In this document: positions 27,201-35,807 of the stretch, piece by piece
Position numbering within the stretch: position 1 is the first letter of the stretch
Layout: each line of letters starts with the position of its first letter
Source of the DNA: Lacibacter luteus
Lineage (GTDB): Bacteria; Bacteroidota; Bacteroidia; Chitinophagales; Chitinophagaceae
DNA length: 64,000 nucleotides
Reading direction: 5' to 3'
Assembly: GCF_004118265.1 (NCBI RefSeq)
Contig: NZ_SDHW01000005.1
Coordinates: 186,001 to 250,000 of the forward strand
Notes under the pieces: generated by a model
What the model saw: the letters and a program-made list of their open reading frames with translations, nothing else
The model's database searches: none
What the model was told of the DNA's origin: nothing
Position numbers and translations under genes: made by a program

Positions 27201-27986
27201 ATGAAAGCAGTTCAATCAAAAACAATCGTCTTCGTTACTGGTGCATTTGTAACTCATCTTGGCTGGAAACCCTGGCAGGATTATTTTGAAAGCAAAGGTT
27301 ACACAACCTATGCACCATCCTGGACTAACAAAGAAGGTACAGCCAAAGAAGTAAGAGACCGCAAACCAAATGATCTGGCGCTTGCACGCACACACTTAAT
27401 TGATGTGGTAAACAATTATGCAAAGTTCATTGAATCACTTCCTGAAAAACCAATTGTGATCGGTCACTCTCTTGGTGGTTTAATGACGCAGATCTTACTC
27501 AACCGTGGATTGGCAGCAGCAGCAGTGGTTGTACACTCTGTTCCTCCGTTGGGTGTAATACCTTATGAATTTTCATTTTTAAAAGCAGGATGGCGTTCGC
27601 TTGGTTTATTCACTTCACTGGATAAAACTTATATGATGAGTTTTGAAACCTGGCAGTATGCATTTACCAACGGTATGAGTTTGCAGGAGCAGAAAGACAG
27701 TTATGAAGCCAATACCATCCCCGAATCGAAACGTGCTGCAAGAGGTGGTTTATCACTCACAGCAAAAATCGACTTTGCAAAGCCACATGCGCCGTTACTT
27801 TTTGTAGCAGGAACAAAAGATAACATCATTCCATCTACCATCAATAAACGCAACTTTAACCGTTACAAAGACAAAAACTCAGTAACCGATTACAAAGAGT
27901 TTGCAGAAAACAACCACTATGTGCTGGGCTTGCACAATTGGCAACAAACAGCAGGATATATTTTCGACTGGATCCAAAAACAATAA
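27201..27986 (+). CDS. Alpha/beta hydrolase
   Basis: The 261-residue protein has the nucleophile elbow VIGHSLGGLMTQ (serine near residue 96), an acid loop at LFVAGTKDNIIPSTI, and a late histidine in ENNHYVLG. No signal peptide is present. It resembles the RutD/esterase-like group that accompanies Crp/Fnr-type regulators. The substrate cannot be told from sequence. A 238-nt gap without features follows. Confidence 0.9.
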   Translation: MKAVQSKTIVFVTGAFVTHLGWKPWQDYFESKGYTTYAPSWTNKEGTAKEVRDRKPNDLALARTHLIDVVNNYAKFIESLPEKPIVIGHSLGGLMTQILLNRGLAAAAVVVHSVPPLGVIPYEFSFLKAGWRSLGLFTSLDKTYMMSFETWQYAFTNGMSLQEQKDSYEANTIPESKRAARGGLSLTAKIDFAKPHAPLLFVAGTKDNIIPSTINKRNFNRYKDKNSVTDYKEFAENNHYVLGLHNWQQTAGYIFDWIQKQ

Positions 27987-28224
27987 GAAGCTTTCGTGGT
28001 TTCGCCTGGCAGTTGTTTCTTCTTAACCGAAGAGCAACTGTTGGCGTTTGGGGCATATCTTCTTTTTCCGTTGCCGAACAGCTATTCCAAAACTTTACAC
28101 AATGCATACTTTGATTACTCAACGGATGTTGTAACTTTAAGTGTACTACTTGCTTGTCCATTAAACTCATTCGATGCTCCACGTCTTATGAGGAACCGCA
28201 ACTATCATTTTAAAAATTTGCGGT

Positions 28225-29958
28225 ATGAAAAAGTTTAATCAACGCCCCGGTTGGCGGGCACGATTCCTTTTATTCCTGATTGTTGGTTGCAGTTTCCTGA
28301 AAGCAAAAGCCGATCTGTTTCCGTTCAATGCAACGTATTCGGGAGCAAATGAAGTTCCTGCCAATGCATCAACTGCAGGTGGGATTATTGTTGGTGTATA
28401 CAATGATGCAACCAACACTATTTATTACAACATTATCTTCGGGGGGTTATCGGCCAATTCAACGGCAGCGCATTTTCATGCACCGGCAGCACCTGGTGCT
28501 AATGCAGGTGTAACGCTTGGGCATGCCGGTTTTCCTACTGGTGTTGTTGCAGGCAATTACACCAAGATTGATGTGTTTACGGATGCACAGGAAACAAACC
28601 TGAAAGCTGGATTGATGTATTCCAATATTCACACTTCGGCATTGCCGGGTGGCGAAATAAGGGCACAGATTGTTCTTGGTGCTGCATCAACAGAAATCTA
28701 TACGTTCAACAGAACTTATAGTGGTGCGCAGGAAGTGCCGCCAAACACATCAACTGCAACAGGAACAATTATGGGCGCATATAATGCCGCTATAAACAGG
28801 ATCTTTTTTGCTATTCAATTCAGCGGACTATCTGCTAATGCAGTAGCGGCACATTTTCATGCACCTGCATTACCAGATGCTAATGCAGCTGTAACAATTG
28901 GGTATGGCGGTTTTCCAACAGGAGTAACAAGTGGTAATTATAACAGAACGTTTATGTTAAACGACGTACAGGAAAAGTATCTTTTAGCCGGGTTAACGTA
29001 TTCAAATATTCACACAACAAAATTTCCCGGTGGCGAATTAAGAACGCAGATTTTCTTTGATGCTCCGTTTGAAGCACCGGTTATTACCTGCCCTGCTGAT
29101 ATTACCACATCTAATGACCCTGGTTTGTGTTCTGCGTCTGTTGTTCTTGATGCAACAGTAACCGGCACACCTAAACCGGAAATCATTTACAAGGTTGGCT
29201 CAACAATCATCGCCTCGTCTCATGCCTTCCCTGTTGGCACAACAACGGTTAATGCAACAGCTATTAACGGAGGAGGTATTTCTACCTGCTCGTTTACTGT
29301 AACAGTGAATGATACAGAAGCACCGGTTATTGGTAATCTGAAAGCTGACCCCGCAGTGCTGTGGCCTGCCAATCATAAAATGAGAGACGTAAAGATTATG
29401 GTTGACAGCTCAGCAGACAGCACCAGCATCAGAGATAATTGTCCCGGACCAATTTCCTGTGTATTGAGTGTTACAAGTAATGAATTGGTAAATGATGCAG
29501 GCACTGGTAATACAAGTCCCGATTGGGAAATTGTAAATAATCATTTCGTAAAATTAAGAGCAGAACGTTCGGGAACAGGAACCGGAAGGGTATACACAAT
29601 TACGATGAAATGTACAGACAGGGCCGGTAATATGAGTGAGGCTGAAACAACGGTGATAGTGCCACATGATATGTCGGTTAAATCAAGGGCAAATGGAAGC
29701 AGGATGATGGAAAATACGCTTGCAGTTTCGGTGTACAATAATCCAACAAAAAATTATTTTACACTGGTTGTTGAGCCTGGTATTAGTAATGAAAATGTTT
29801 TTGTACGGTTGTTCGATATGACAGGAAGGGTAGTGGAAACAACAAATTCAGCATCACGAATAATAAGAGTTGGGAATACTGCAGGTGCTGGTATTTATAT
29901 TGCGGAAATAAGAAGAGGTACAGAAGGAACTCAAATGAAGTTAGTGAAGCTGGAATAA
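28225..29958 (+). CDS. T9SS cargo with two CHRD domains and an HYR domain
   Basis: The 577-residue protein has a signal peptide, then two tandem CHRD domains (residues about 30-150 and 165-285; each contains SGAxEVPxN near its start, AAHFHAPA in the middle and YSNIHTxxxPGGEIR/ELR at its end). An HYR-like domain follows (PVITCPADITTSNDPGLCSA), then a second Ig-like domain (APVIGNLKADPAVLWPANHK). The last 80 residues are a T9SS type A sorting domain (VSVYNNPTKNYFTLVV ... GIYIAEIRRG). The protein is expected to pass the outer membrane by T9SS and stay on the surface or be released. CHRD domains bind ligands in metazoan chordin; the bacterial role is unknown. Confidence 0.92.
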   Translation: MKKFNQRPGWRARFLLFLIVGCSFLKAKADLFPFNATYSGANEVPANASTAGGIIVGVYNDATNTIYYNIIFGGLSANSTAAHFHAPAAPGANAGVTLGHAGFPTGVVAGNYTKIDVFTDAQETNLKAGLMYSNIHTSALPGGEIRAQIVLGAASTEIYTFNRTYSGAQEVPPNTSTATGTIMGAYNAAINRIFFAIQFSGLSANAVAAHFHAPALPDANAAVTIGYGGFPTGVTSGNYNRTFMLNDVQEKYLLAGLTYSNIHTTKFPGGELRTQIFFDAPFEAPVITCPADITTSNDPGLCSASVVLDATVTGTPKPEIIYKVGSTIIASSHAFPVGTTTVNATAINGGGISTCSFTVTVNDTEAPVIGNLKADPAVLWPANHKMRDVKIMVDSSADSTSIRDNCPGPISCVLSVTSNELVNDAGTGNTSPDWEIVNNHFVKLRAERSGTGTGRVYTITMKCTDRAGNMSEAETTVIVPHDMSVKSRANGSRMMENTLAVSVYNNPTKNYFTLVVEPGISNENVFVRLFDMTGRVVETTNSASRIIRVGNTAGAGIYIAEIRRGTEGTQMKLVKLE

Positions 29959-29976
29959 TGTTTTGATGGTATAAAG

Positions 29977-30012
29977 AAAGCAGGCACGATAATTTTTCGT
30001 GCCTGCTTTTGT
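29977..30012. terminator. Bidirectional terminator between convergent genes
   Basis: AAAGCAGGCACGA (29977-29989) pairs with TCGTGCCTGCTTT (29997-30009) around TAATTTT. It lies between the stops at 29958 and 30033. Confidence 0.9.
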
Positions 30013-30032
30013 TTATTTAATGTAGCTGAAAT

Positions 30033-32117
30033 TTATTGTAACCAGATGGTTTGTGTAAATGCGCCATTGGCTGCCGCATCCCATACTTCTAAGCGTATCC
30101 ATTTTTTATTGCTGAGGTCAATTGTTTGGGTGATGGTTTGTTCGCCAAAGGCAACCGTTTTGCTTAAATCGATTTTATGGCGATAGGTTGTTTTACCATC
30201 GCCATAAATAAGTTCAGCAAACTGCAACGGAAAGGTCCAGTTAACGTTGAAAGACACAGTTGTTTTTGCAGCATTGATCAACGTTGCCGGCTTGCCAACG
30301 CTTTGATTATTCACCGTGAACGAAGGGATCAATACTTCACCTGTTGTTGTAAAAAACTTGCCTGTTTCCAATGCATCCAACACTGGTTGCCAGCCTTCGC
30401 TATACGATGGCAGTTTATCCATTTGCAGATAATTTACATTTAGGTGTGCATACATTTCATTTTCCGGTTCAATAGTAAACAGGTCAGCTTCACCAATTAC
30501 TTTTTTCTGATGTCCCCAGTTGTTCATATCGTCCATTAAGTCGAGAATGCGACCATTGCCGAGTTTTTGTTGCGAAAGATCGGCAGGCATTGCTTTCCAT
30601 GCAGCACCCAAAAAACGATCGGATGTAAAGAAGGATTCTGTTTTGTATTTATCAGGATAGCCTGTTGATCCTTTTGTACGTGCATGTGCTGTCCATGCAA
30701 GTCCACGTTCCTGCTCCAGCAATTGCTGCATTTCATTTGCGTTGGCAATATTGTACACTTTGCCATAAACAGGATGTTGCGAAATCATAGGCGCATCTTT
30801 TTTTCTCGACATAATCCAGTAAACAGGTTTGGGAAAAATCTGCAACCAATGCCCACCAAAGAATTCGTTTGGTTCTTCTCCGGGCATGAGTAAAAAATCT
30901 TTGTCAGAATATTTCTTACACATGTCAAACAAATACTTCAACTCCAGTAAACGCAATTCATCCGGTCCTTTCGGATGAGCTGTGTAGTGAAATTCTGCGA
31001 GGTGCACCATATCAATACCTGTTGCTTTAAACACTTTTACAAAGCTCGGCGTATCGGGCATGGGTTTGTTGGCGATCATTACATTTACCACAAACTCATT
31101 ATGGAAATGACTCGACATGGTTTTGTAACCGGGCAAAGCAACATACTTATCGTTGTGTGTAAGTTTCTTTACCTGTGTTAATACATCGTTTGCATTGCTT
31201 GCAGAAAGCTGGCAAAAAAAGTTCAGTCGTTGTGTTGTGTTGGGTGGAGCGTTAAACCAGGGAACAAATCGCCGGTCGCCATTCAAATCCTGTCGTATGC
31301 CAATGCCGTATCCATCAAATGCATTTTTAAACTGCGCCCCGTACCACGTGAATTTTAAATTGAATGCTTCATCCAGCGGATAGAAATATTGATGTGGTGC
31401 AGGGAATACAGCAATACTTCCGTTGCTGCTGTTACCGATGATGGTACGGTATTTCACTGCCTGGTTTTTTACCGTATCGTTTAATTGTGCTGTTTGTGTT
31501 TGCAGTTGATCATGTACATCGGCATGCGAAATTGTTTTCCAGTTTTGCTGTTTGCTTATCAGGCCTGCGTCATACACAATAGCTGTTGAATCGTTGGGAG
31601 TTGCTAATACAGCAGCTACATTAAACATGGCGCTGCCATTGTACAACGTAATTTCAAGTACTCCTTTAAAATCCTGCGCCTGTAGTTCGCTAATGCGTAT
31701 AACAGTTCGTGAGCCTTCACTTCGCACATCTGCTTCTGTTTTTTGCAGATTTACTTTGTACGATTGATAGGGTTTCTGATGCACTTTGTCAAAGAAAATA
31801 TTCCAGCCGTTTTGCGATACAAGATCACGCTTGCCAATGGTTAACCAGAACAAGGGATCTGCTTCCTGCACAAGTTCATGCACTGTTGAACCTTTTATCA
31901 GTTGAATACTTTTAAATAATGCGGTTTGTTTATCAAGATTGATGATAATACGACCATATTCGTTATTGCCTGCCGGCCATTTAACAGAAAAGAGATTGTT
32001 TTTTTCTACAGTAACTGTTGCTCCGTTCTTTTTGTTGAAGCCGGTTGTAGTAACAGGTATTTGAGCGTTGCAATAAAGGGTACAGAGCAAAAAAGAAAGA
32101 AAGAAAAATTGTTTCAT
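30033..32117 (-). CDS. Large exported PHP-like metal-binding protein
   Basis: The 694-residue protein has a signal peptide (residues 1-19), a beta-rich N-terminal 320 residues, then a domain with scattered metal-ligand motifs: SHFHNEF, HLAEFHYTAHPKGP, MPGEEPNEFFGGHW and WTAHARTKG, in the order seen in PHP-type phosphoesterase folds (HxH, E, H, H). A beta-sandwich ends the protein. The reading as PHP-like rests on motif order only, and no characterised relative is recognised. It stands alone and reads divergently from the CDGSH gene; the palindrome GCTCAATTGTGAGC at 32148-32161 lies in its promoter region. Confidence 0.72.
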   Translation of the reverse strand: MKQFFFLSFLLCTLYCNAQIPVTTTGFNKKNGATVTVEKNNLFSVKWPAGNNEYGRIIINLDKQTALFKSIQLIKGSTVHELVQEADPLFWLTIGKRDLVSQNGWNIFFDKVHQKPYQSYKVNLQKTEADVRSEGSRTVIRISELQAQDFKGVLEITLYNGSAMFNVAAVLATPNDSTAIVYDAGLISKQQNWKTISHADVHDQLQTQTAQLNDTVKNQAVKYRTIIGNSSNGSIAVFPAPHQYFYPLDEAFNLKFTWYGAQFKNAFDGYGIGIRQDLNGDRRFVPWFNAPPNTTQRLNFFCQLSASNANDVLTQVKKLTHNDKYVALPGYKTMSSHFHNEFVVNVMIANKPMPDTPSFVKVFKATGIDMVHLAEFHYTAHPKGPDELRLLELKYLFDMCKKYSDKDFLLMPGEEPNEFFGGHWLQIFPKPVYWIMSRKKDAPMISQHPVYGKVYNIANANEMQQLLEQERGLAWTAHARTKGSTGYPDKYKTESFFTSDRFLGAAWKAMPADLSQQKLGNGRILDLMDDMNNWGHQKKVIGEADLFTIEPENEMYAHLNVNYLQMDKLPSYSEGWQPVLDALETGKFFTTTGEVLIPSFTVNNQSVGKPATLINAAKTTVSFNVNWTFPLQFAELIYGDGKTTYRHKIDLSKTVAFGEQTITQTIDLSNKKWIRLEVWDAAANGAFTQTIWLQ

Positions 32118-32147
32118 GTGTAAACGAGTGGTATTAACAATACACGC

Positions 32148-32161
32148 TCAATTGTGAGCAT
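32148..32161. promoter_or_regulatory. Possible operator palindrome
   Basis: GCTCA-ATTG-TGAGC is a 14-nt inverted repeat in the divergent promoter region, 31 nt upstream of the PHP-like start codon. No protein can be assigned to it. Confidence 0.3.
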
Positions 32162-32254
32162 AGCAATCGTGCACAAAATATTTGTAAAGTTTTTTTCCTG
32201 ATAGTTCAAATGTTTCTAAAGTTTGTTCATTTGTTTCAACAATTATTTTTCCGT

Positions 32255-32262
32255 TAGTTTTG
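32255..32262 (+). promoter_or_regulatory. -7 box TAGTTTTG of the CDGSH gene
   Basis: TAGTTTTG fits TAnnTTTG, with a TTTG about 20 nt upstream as -33 element. It implies a leader of about 22 nt to the ATG at 32290 and excludes a start at 32260. Confidence 0.6.
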
Positions 32263-32289
32263 GCGCTTCAAAAGGATAAAAAAGTATAC

Positions 32290-32517
32290 ATGTCAAAAAC
32301 AAAAATTACGGTTAACAGTAACGGATCATTAAAAGTAGAAGGCGATTTTGAAATAGTGGATAAAAGCGGAAACGTTTACAATTTGCAGGGCAGAGAAATT
32401 GTTACACTTTGCCGTTGTGGGTTGTCTAAAAACAAACCATTTTGCGATGCTTCGCACAAAGGGCATTTCGAGCATGAAGCGGTAGCGTTTGATCTGCCTC
32501 CCAAAAAGACAGTTTAA
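32290..32517 (+). CDS. CDGSH-type iron-sulfur protein
   Basis: The 75-residue protein is a single CDGSH domain. The cluster ligands are in CRCGLSKNKPFCDASH: three cysteines and one histidine, with the usual glycine replaced by alanine (CDAS for CDGS), which is common in bacteria. Such proteins carry a redox-active 2Fe-2S cluster in the cytoplasm. It has its own promoter and terminator. Confidence 0.93.
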   Translation: MSKTKITVNSNGSLKVEGDFEIVDKSGNVYNLQGREIVTLCRCGLSKNKPFCDASHKGHFEHEAVAFDLPPKKTV

Positions 32518-32523
32518 GTTGCA

Positions 32524-32553
32524 AAAAAGGGTTGCTTATGGCAACCCTTTTTT
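32524..32553 (+). terminator. Terminator of the CDGSH gene
   Basis: AAAAGGGTTGC pairs with GGCAACCCTTTT around a TTA loop, followed by more T. It starts 7 nt after the stop. An ATG at 32537 lies in this hairpin and cannot start the next gene. Confidence 0.9.
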
Positions 32554-32621
32554 TATATTCTGACAGAGCGTTGCTGTTAACGGTGATGCTTAACAGTAAG
32601 AAAGATTATCTTCATCAAATC

Positions 32622-33413
32622 ATGGTATTAGTGTTTCAGATAATCATGGCGTTATTGCTCATTTTGTTTATCATTTTGATAACGTTCAGAATCGGCCGGC
32701 CCAAATTGCAAAGTCAGCTGCCGGTAAACTATAAAGAGCTGCTTACAGATTATGTAAAGTTTTACCAGAGGTTAGATGAAGCGGGTAAAGAAGCATTTGA
32801 AAAAAGAGTTGAACAGTTTTTAGCAACGGTAAAAATTACGGGTATTAATGCAGAAGTAGAAGATCTTGACAGGATATTGCTTGCGGCCGGTGCTGTTATT
32901 CCGGTATTTGCTATTTCCGATTGGCAATACATGAACCTGCATGAAGTGTTGGTATACCCCGGTGCATTTAATAGCGATTTTGAACAACATGGTGCAGACC
33001 GGAATATTGCAGGCATGGTGGGTACAGGGCCATTGCAGAATGTAATGGTTATTACTAAATGGCAATTACGCCAGGGGTTTATTAATACCGGCGATAACCG
33101 TAACACAGCTATCCATGAATTTGTTCACCTGGTAGATAAAATGGATGGAACTACGGACGGTGTTCCTGAAATTATATTGGAACGGAAATATGCAGAACGA
33201 TGGAAGATGCTGATGGAGGAAACGATTGTACAAATGAAAACAAATGGATCGGATATAGATTTGTATGCTGCAACAAATACTGCAGAATTTTTTGCTGTGG
33301 TTTCTGAATATTTTTTCGAACAGCCTGAGTTGTTAAAGCTTCATCATCCGCATTTATTTGAGATGCTGGAACAGATATTTCATACAGGAAAGCTGCAGAT
33401 GGCCGAACAGTAA
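32622..33413 (+). CDS. mtfA: MtfA-type zinc peptidase with membrane anchor
   Basis: The 263-residue protein begins with one membrane helix (QIIMALLLILFIILITF) and then a MtfA domain. The gluzincin signature is HEFVHLVDKMDG (H165, E166, H169), followed by ATNTAEFFAVVSEYFFEQPE, where a glutamate completes the zinc site. In Escherichia coli MtfA is a soluble aminopeptidase that also binds the Mlc repressor; the anchored form is frequent in Bacteroidota and its target is unknown. The start at 32622 is chosen for the membrane helix at the N-terminus; 32586 is possible. Confidence 0.87.
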   Translation: MVLVFQIIMALLLILFIILITFRIGRPKLQSQLPVNYKELLTDYVKFYQRLDEAGKEAFEKRVEQFLATVKITGINAEVEDLDRILLAAGAVIPVFAISDWQYMNLHEVLVYPGAFNSDFEQHGADRNIAGMVGTGPLQNVMVITKWQLRQGFINTGDNRNTAIHEFVHLVDKMDGTTDGVPEIILERKYAERWKMLMEETIVQMKTNGSDIDLYAATNTAEFFAVVSEYFFEQPELLKLHHPHLFEMLEQIFHTGKLQMAEQ

Positions 33414-33522
33414 ATTGATACAGAAAAGCAGTATAAGAAAACTGGTTTGCATGCAACTGCCCGTTGTCATAGGAATCTGTGACAGGTGCTTTGTAAATTG
33501 TACATCGTAAAAGCAGAGTAGT

Positions 33523-34026
33523 ATGAAAATTCAGGAAGGTTCTATTATTATCAGCACGGCAATGCTCAACGATACTGCGTTCGATCATGCTGCAGTTATT
33601 ATTACAGAACATAACGAAAAGGGCGCAATGGGTTATGTTTTTAATAAATTGTTTCCACGCAATTTTAACGAGTTGGTAGAGTTTAAAAATGCTGTTCCTG
33701 TTCCTTTGTATGAAGGAGGACCGGTACAAACCGATATGCTCTATTTTATGCATTGTCGCCCCGATTTAATTGAAGGAAGCGATATAGTTGCTAAGAATAT
33801 ATGCGTAAATGGTGATTTTAAAAAGGCAGTACAATTACTCAATAACGGAACTTTAACGGTGGATGAAGTTCGTTTGTTTATCGGTTACTGCGGCTGGGAT
33901 GCAGGCGAACTGGAAGCAGAAATTGAAGAAGGAAGCTGGCAATTAACCAATGCGCCGGTTGATTTCGTTTTTTCGTTAGAGGTAGCAGCGATGTGGAATA
34001 AATTGCATACTTCTTACAATATTTAA
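33523..34026 (+). CDS. YqgE/AlgH (UPF0301) family protein
   Basis: The 167-residue protein matches the whole UPF0301 fold: GSIIISTAMLNDTAFDHAAV at the start, GAMGYVFNKLFP, YEGGPVQTDMLYFMH, and RLFIGYCGWDAGELEAEI near the end. It is about 15 residues shorter than proteobacterial AlgH. No catalytic function is established for the family. It is a single gene. Confidence 0.93.
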   Translation: MKIQEGSIIISTAMLNDTAFDHAAVIITEHNEKGAMGYVFNKLFPRNFNELVEFKNAVPVPLYEGGPVQTDMLYFMHCRPDLIEGSDIVAKNICVNGDFKKAVQLLNNGTLTVDEVRLFIGYCGWDAGELEAEIEEGSWQLTNAPVDFVFSLEVAAMWNKLHTSYNI

Positions 34027-34138
34027 ACAGTTATAAATTTTTAATAGCGAGGTGATAGGCTTTCTAAAAAAGCATTTCGCATCATTAAAAATGAAATAGA
34101 TTGCCGAACAGATTTCTTTTTGTAAAAAATCAAACAAC

Positions 34139-35731
34139 ATGAGAAGATTGGTATCAACTTTTTCAAAGTGCTGCAATGTTGCATTTGTTATAGCAGTACT
34201 AGTATTAACCTGCAATTACCAGGCCCGTGCAGGAAAAAGCCCTGTAATGCACTACAGCATTTCTTTTCCAAAACCCGAAACACACAGCTACCATGTTCAA
34301 CTGCAAACAAGTGGGTGGGCAAGCGATTCTCTGCATTTTAAGTTGCCCAAGTGGACACCTGGTTATTATCAATTGATGAAGTATGCTGATGATGTGCAAA
34401 ATATAAATGCCCGGGATCAAAACGGAAAAACGCTTACAGTTAAAAAGATCAATGAAAATACATGGAGTGTTGTTGGTTCGAGGCAAAAAACAATTACGGT
34501 AGAATATGATATAAAAACAAGCAGGCAGTTTGTAGCGAATAGTTATGTAGATAGTTTACACGCTTATGTTATACCTGCTAATACCTTTTTATATGTTGAT
34601 GGATTTTTACAGATGCCGGTTTCTGTTAAAGTAAATATGCACAAACAGTGGCCTGATATTGCAACGGGACTAATGGAACAGAATGCCACACAAAAGAATG
34701 TATTTGCAGCTGCAAACTTCGATGAGTTGTACGATTGTCCCATTCTTATCGGCAAATTGCAGGCACTTCCTTCTTTTACAGTAAAAGGAATTGAACACCG
34801 GTTTATCGGTTATCAAATGAGCAATTTCGATCAACAACAGCTCATGGATCATCTGCACAAAATAATTGAAACAACAGTAACAATGATGGGCGATATACCT
34901 TATAAGCGGTACACGTTTATCGGCATTGGCCCTGGCCGTGGAGGTATTGAACACCTTAATAATACTACAGTAAGCTTCGATGGTAAAGGGCTTAATACTG
35001 CTGCAGGAATGAACCAGATACTGAATTTTCTTACACACGAATATTTTCATCACTTCAATGTAAAACGTATACGCCCTTTCGAGCTTGGTCCTTTTAATTA
35101 CGATGCACCAGTGCGTACAAACCTGCTTTGGATCAGCGAAGGATTAACAGTGTATTACGAATACCTGCTCATTAAGCGAGCTGGTTTAATGACAGAACAG
35201 CAACTCTTCAGCAATATTGAGCATAACATTAATGCAGTAGAAAATAGTCCGGGCAGGCAATTTCAATCGTTAATGCAGGCAAGTTACAATACATGGGCCG
35301 ATGGGCCATTTGGAACACAAGGCAGAGAACCCGGTAAGGCAATTTCTTATTATGATAAGGGGCCGGTTGTAGGCTTGCTACTCGACTTTACCATTCGTAA
35401 TGCAACCCAAAACAAGCAGTCGTTGGATAATGTAATGCAGTTGTTGTATAACCGTTATTACAAACAGCAACAACGTGGCTTTACAGATGCAGAGTTTCAG
35501 CAAACCTGCGAAGAAGTTGCCCGAGTTCCGCTGACTTCTTTTTTTGAATACATCTATAGCACAAAAGAGCTTGATTATAAAACCTGTTTGGGTTACGCCG
35601 GGTTGCGTTTAGAAGAATCAGAAACAACAGCAAATGATGGAAAGAAAACAAAGCGGATGTTGCTTGCCCGCAATACCGACGCAACTGCTCTTCAGAATGA
35701 AATTCTGCAATCATGGATTAACGGGAAATAA
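34139..35731 (+). CDS. Exported M61 family metallopeptidase
   Basis: The 530-residue protein has a signal peptide, an N-terminal M61 beta domain (about 35-190), and the catalytic region with THEYFHHFNVKRIRP (zinc ligands H300 and H304, catalytic E301) and LLWISEGLTVYYE (third ligand E). M61 enzymes are aminopeptidases with preference for Gly or Ala. Typical bacterial members continue with a PDZ domain; here only about 45 residues follow the LDYKTCLGYAGLRLEE segment, so PDZ is missing or reduced to a remnant. It is 77 nt upstream of the caspase-TPR gene. Confidence 0.9.
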   Translation: MRRLVSTFSKCCNVAFVIAVLVLTCNYQARAGKSPVMHYSISFPKPETHSYHVQLQTSGWASDSLHFKLPKWTPGYYQLMKYADDVQNINARDQNGKTLTVKKINENTWSVVGSRQKTITVEYDIKTSRQFVANSYVDSLHAYVIPANTFLYVDGFLQMPVSVKVNMHKQWPDIATGLMEQNATQKNVFAAANFDELYDCPILIGKLQALPSFTVKGIEHRFIGYQMSNFDQQQLMDHLHKIIETTVTMMGDIPYKRYTFIGIGPGRGGIEHLNNTTVSFDGKGLNTAAGMNQILNFLTHEYFHHFNVKRIRPFELGPFNYDAPVRTNLLWISEGLTVYYEYLLIKRAGLMTEQQLFSNIEHNINAVENSPGRQFQSLMQASYNTWADGPFGTQGREPGKAISYYDKGPVVGLLLDFTIRNATQNKQSLDNVMQLLYNRYYKQQQRGFTDAEFQQTCEEVARVPLTSFFEYIYSTKELDYKTCLGYAGLRLEESETTANDGKKTKRMLLARNTDATALQNEILQSWINGK

Positions 35732-35807
35732 GACCAACCAAAACTGATTGTTGTAACAGCTTGCATTACTAAAATAAATGCGCTACCTTCTTGCAGTATT
35801 CCTGCAT

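Noticed and set aside
32532-32621. Longer form of the MtfA gene
   Set aside because: The upstream start lies in the terminator hairpin of the CDGSH gene.
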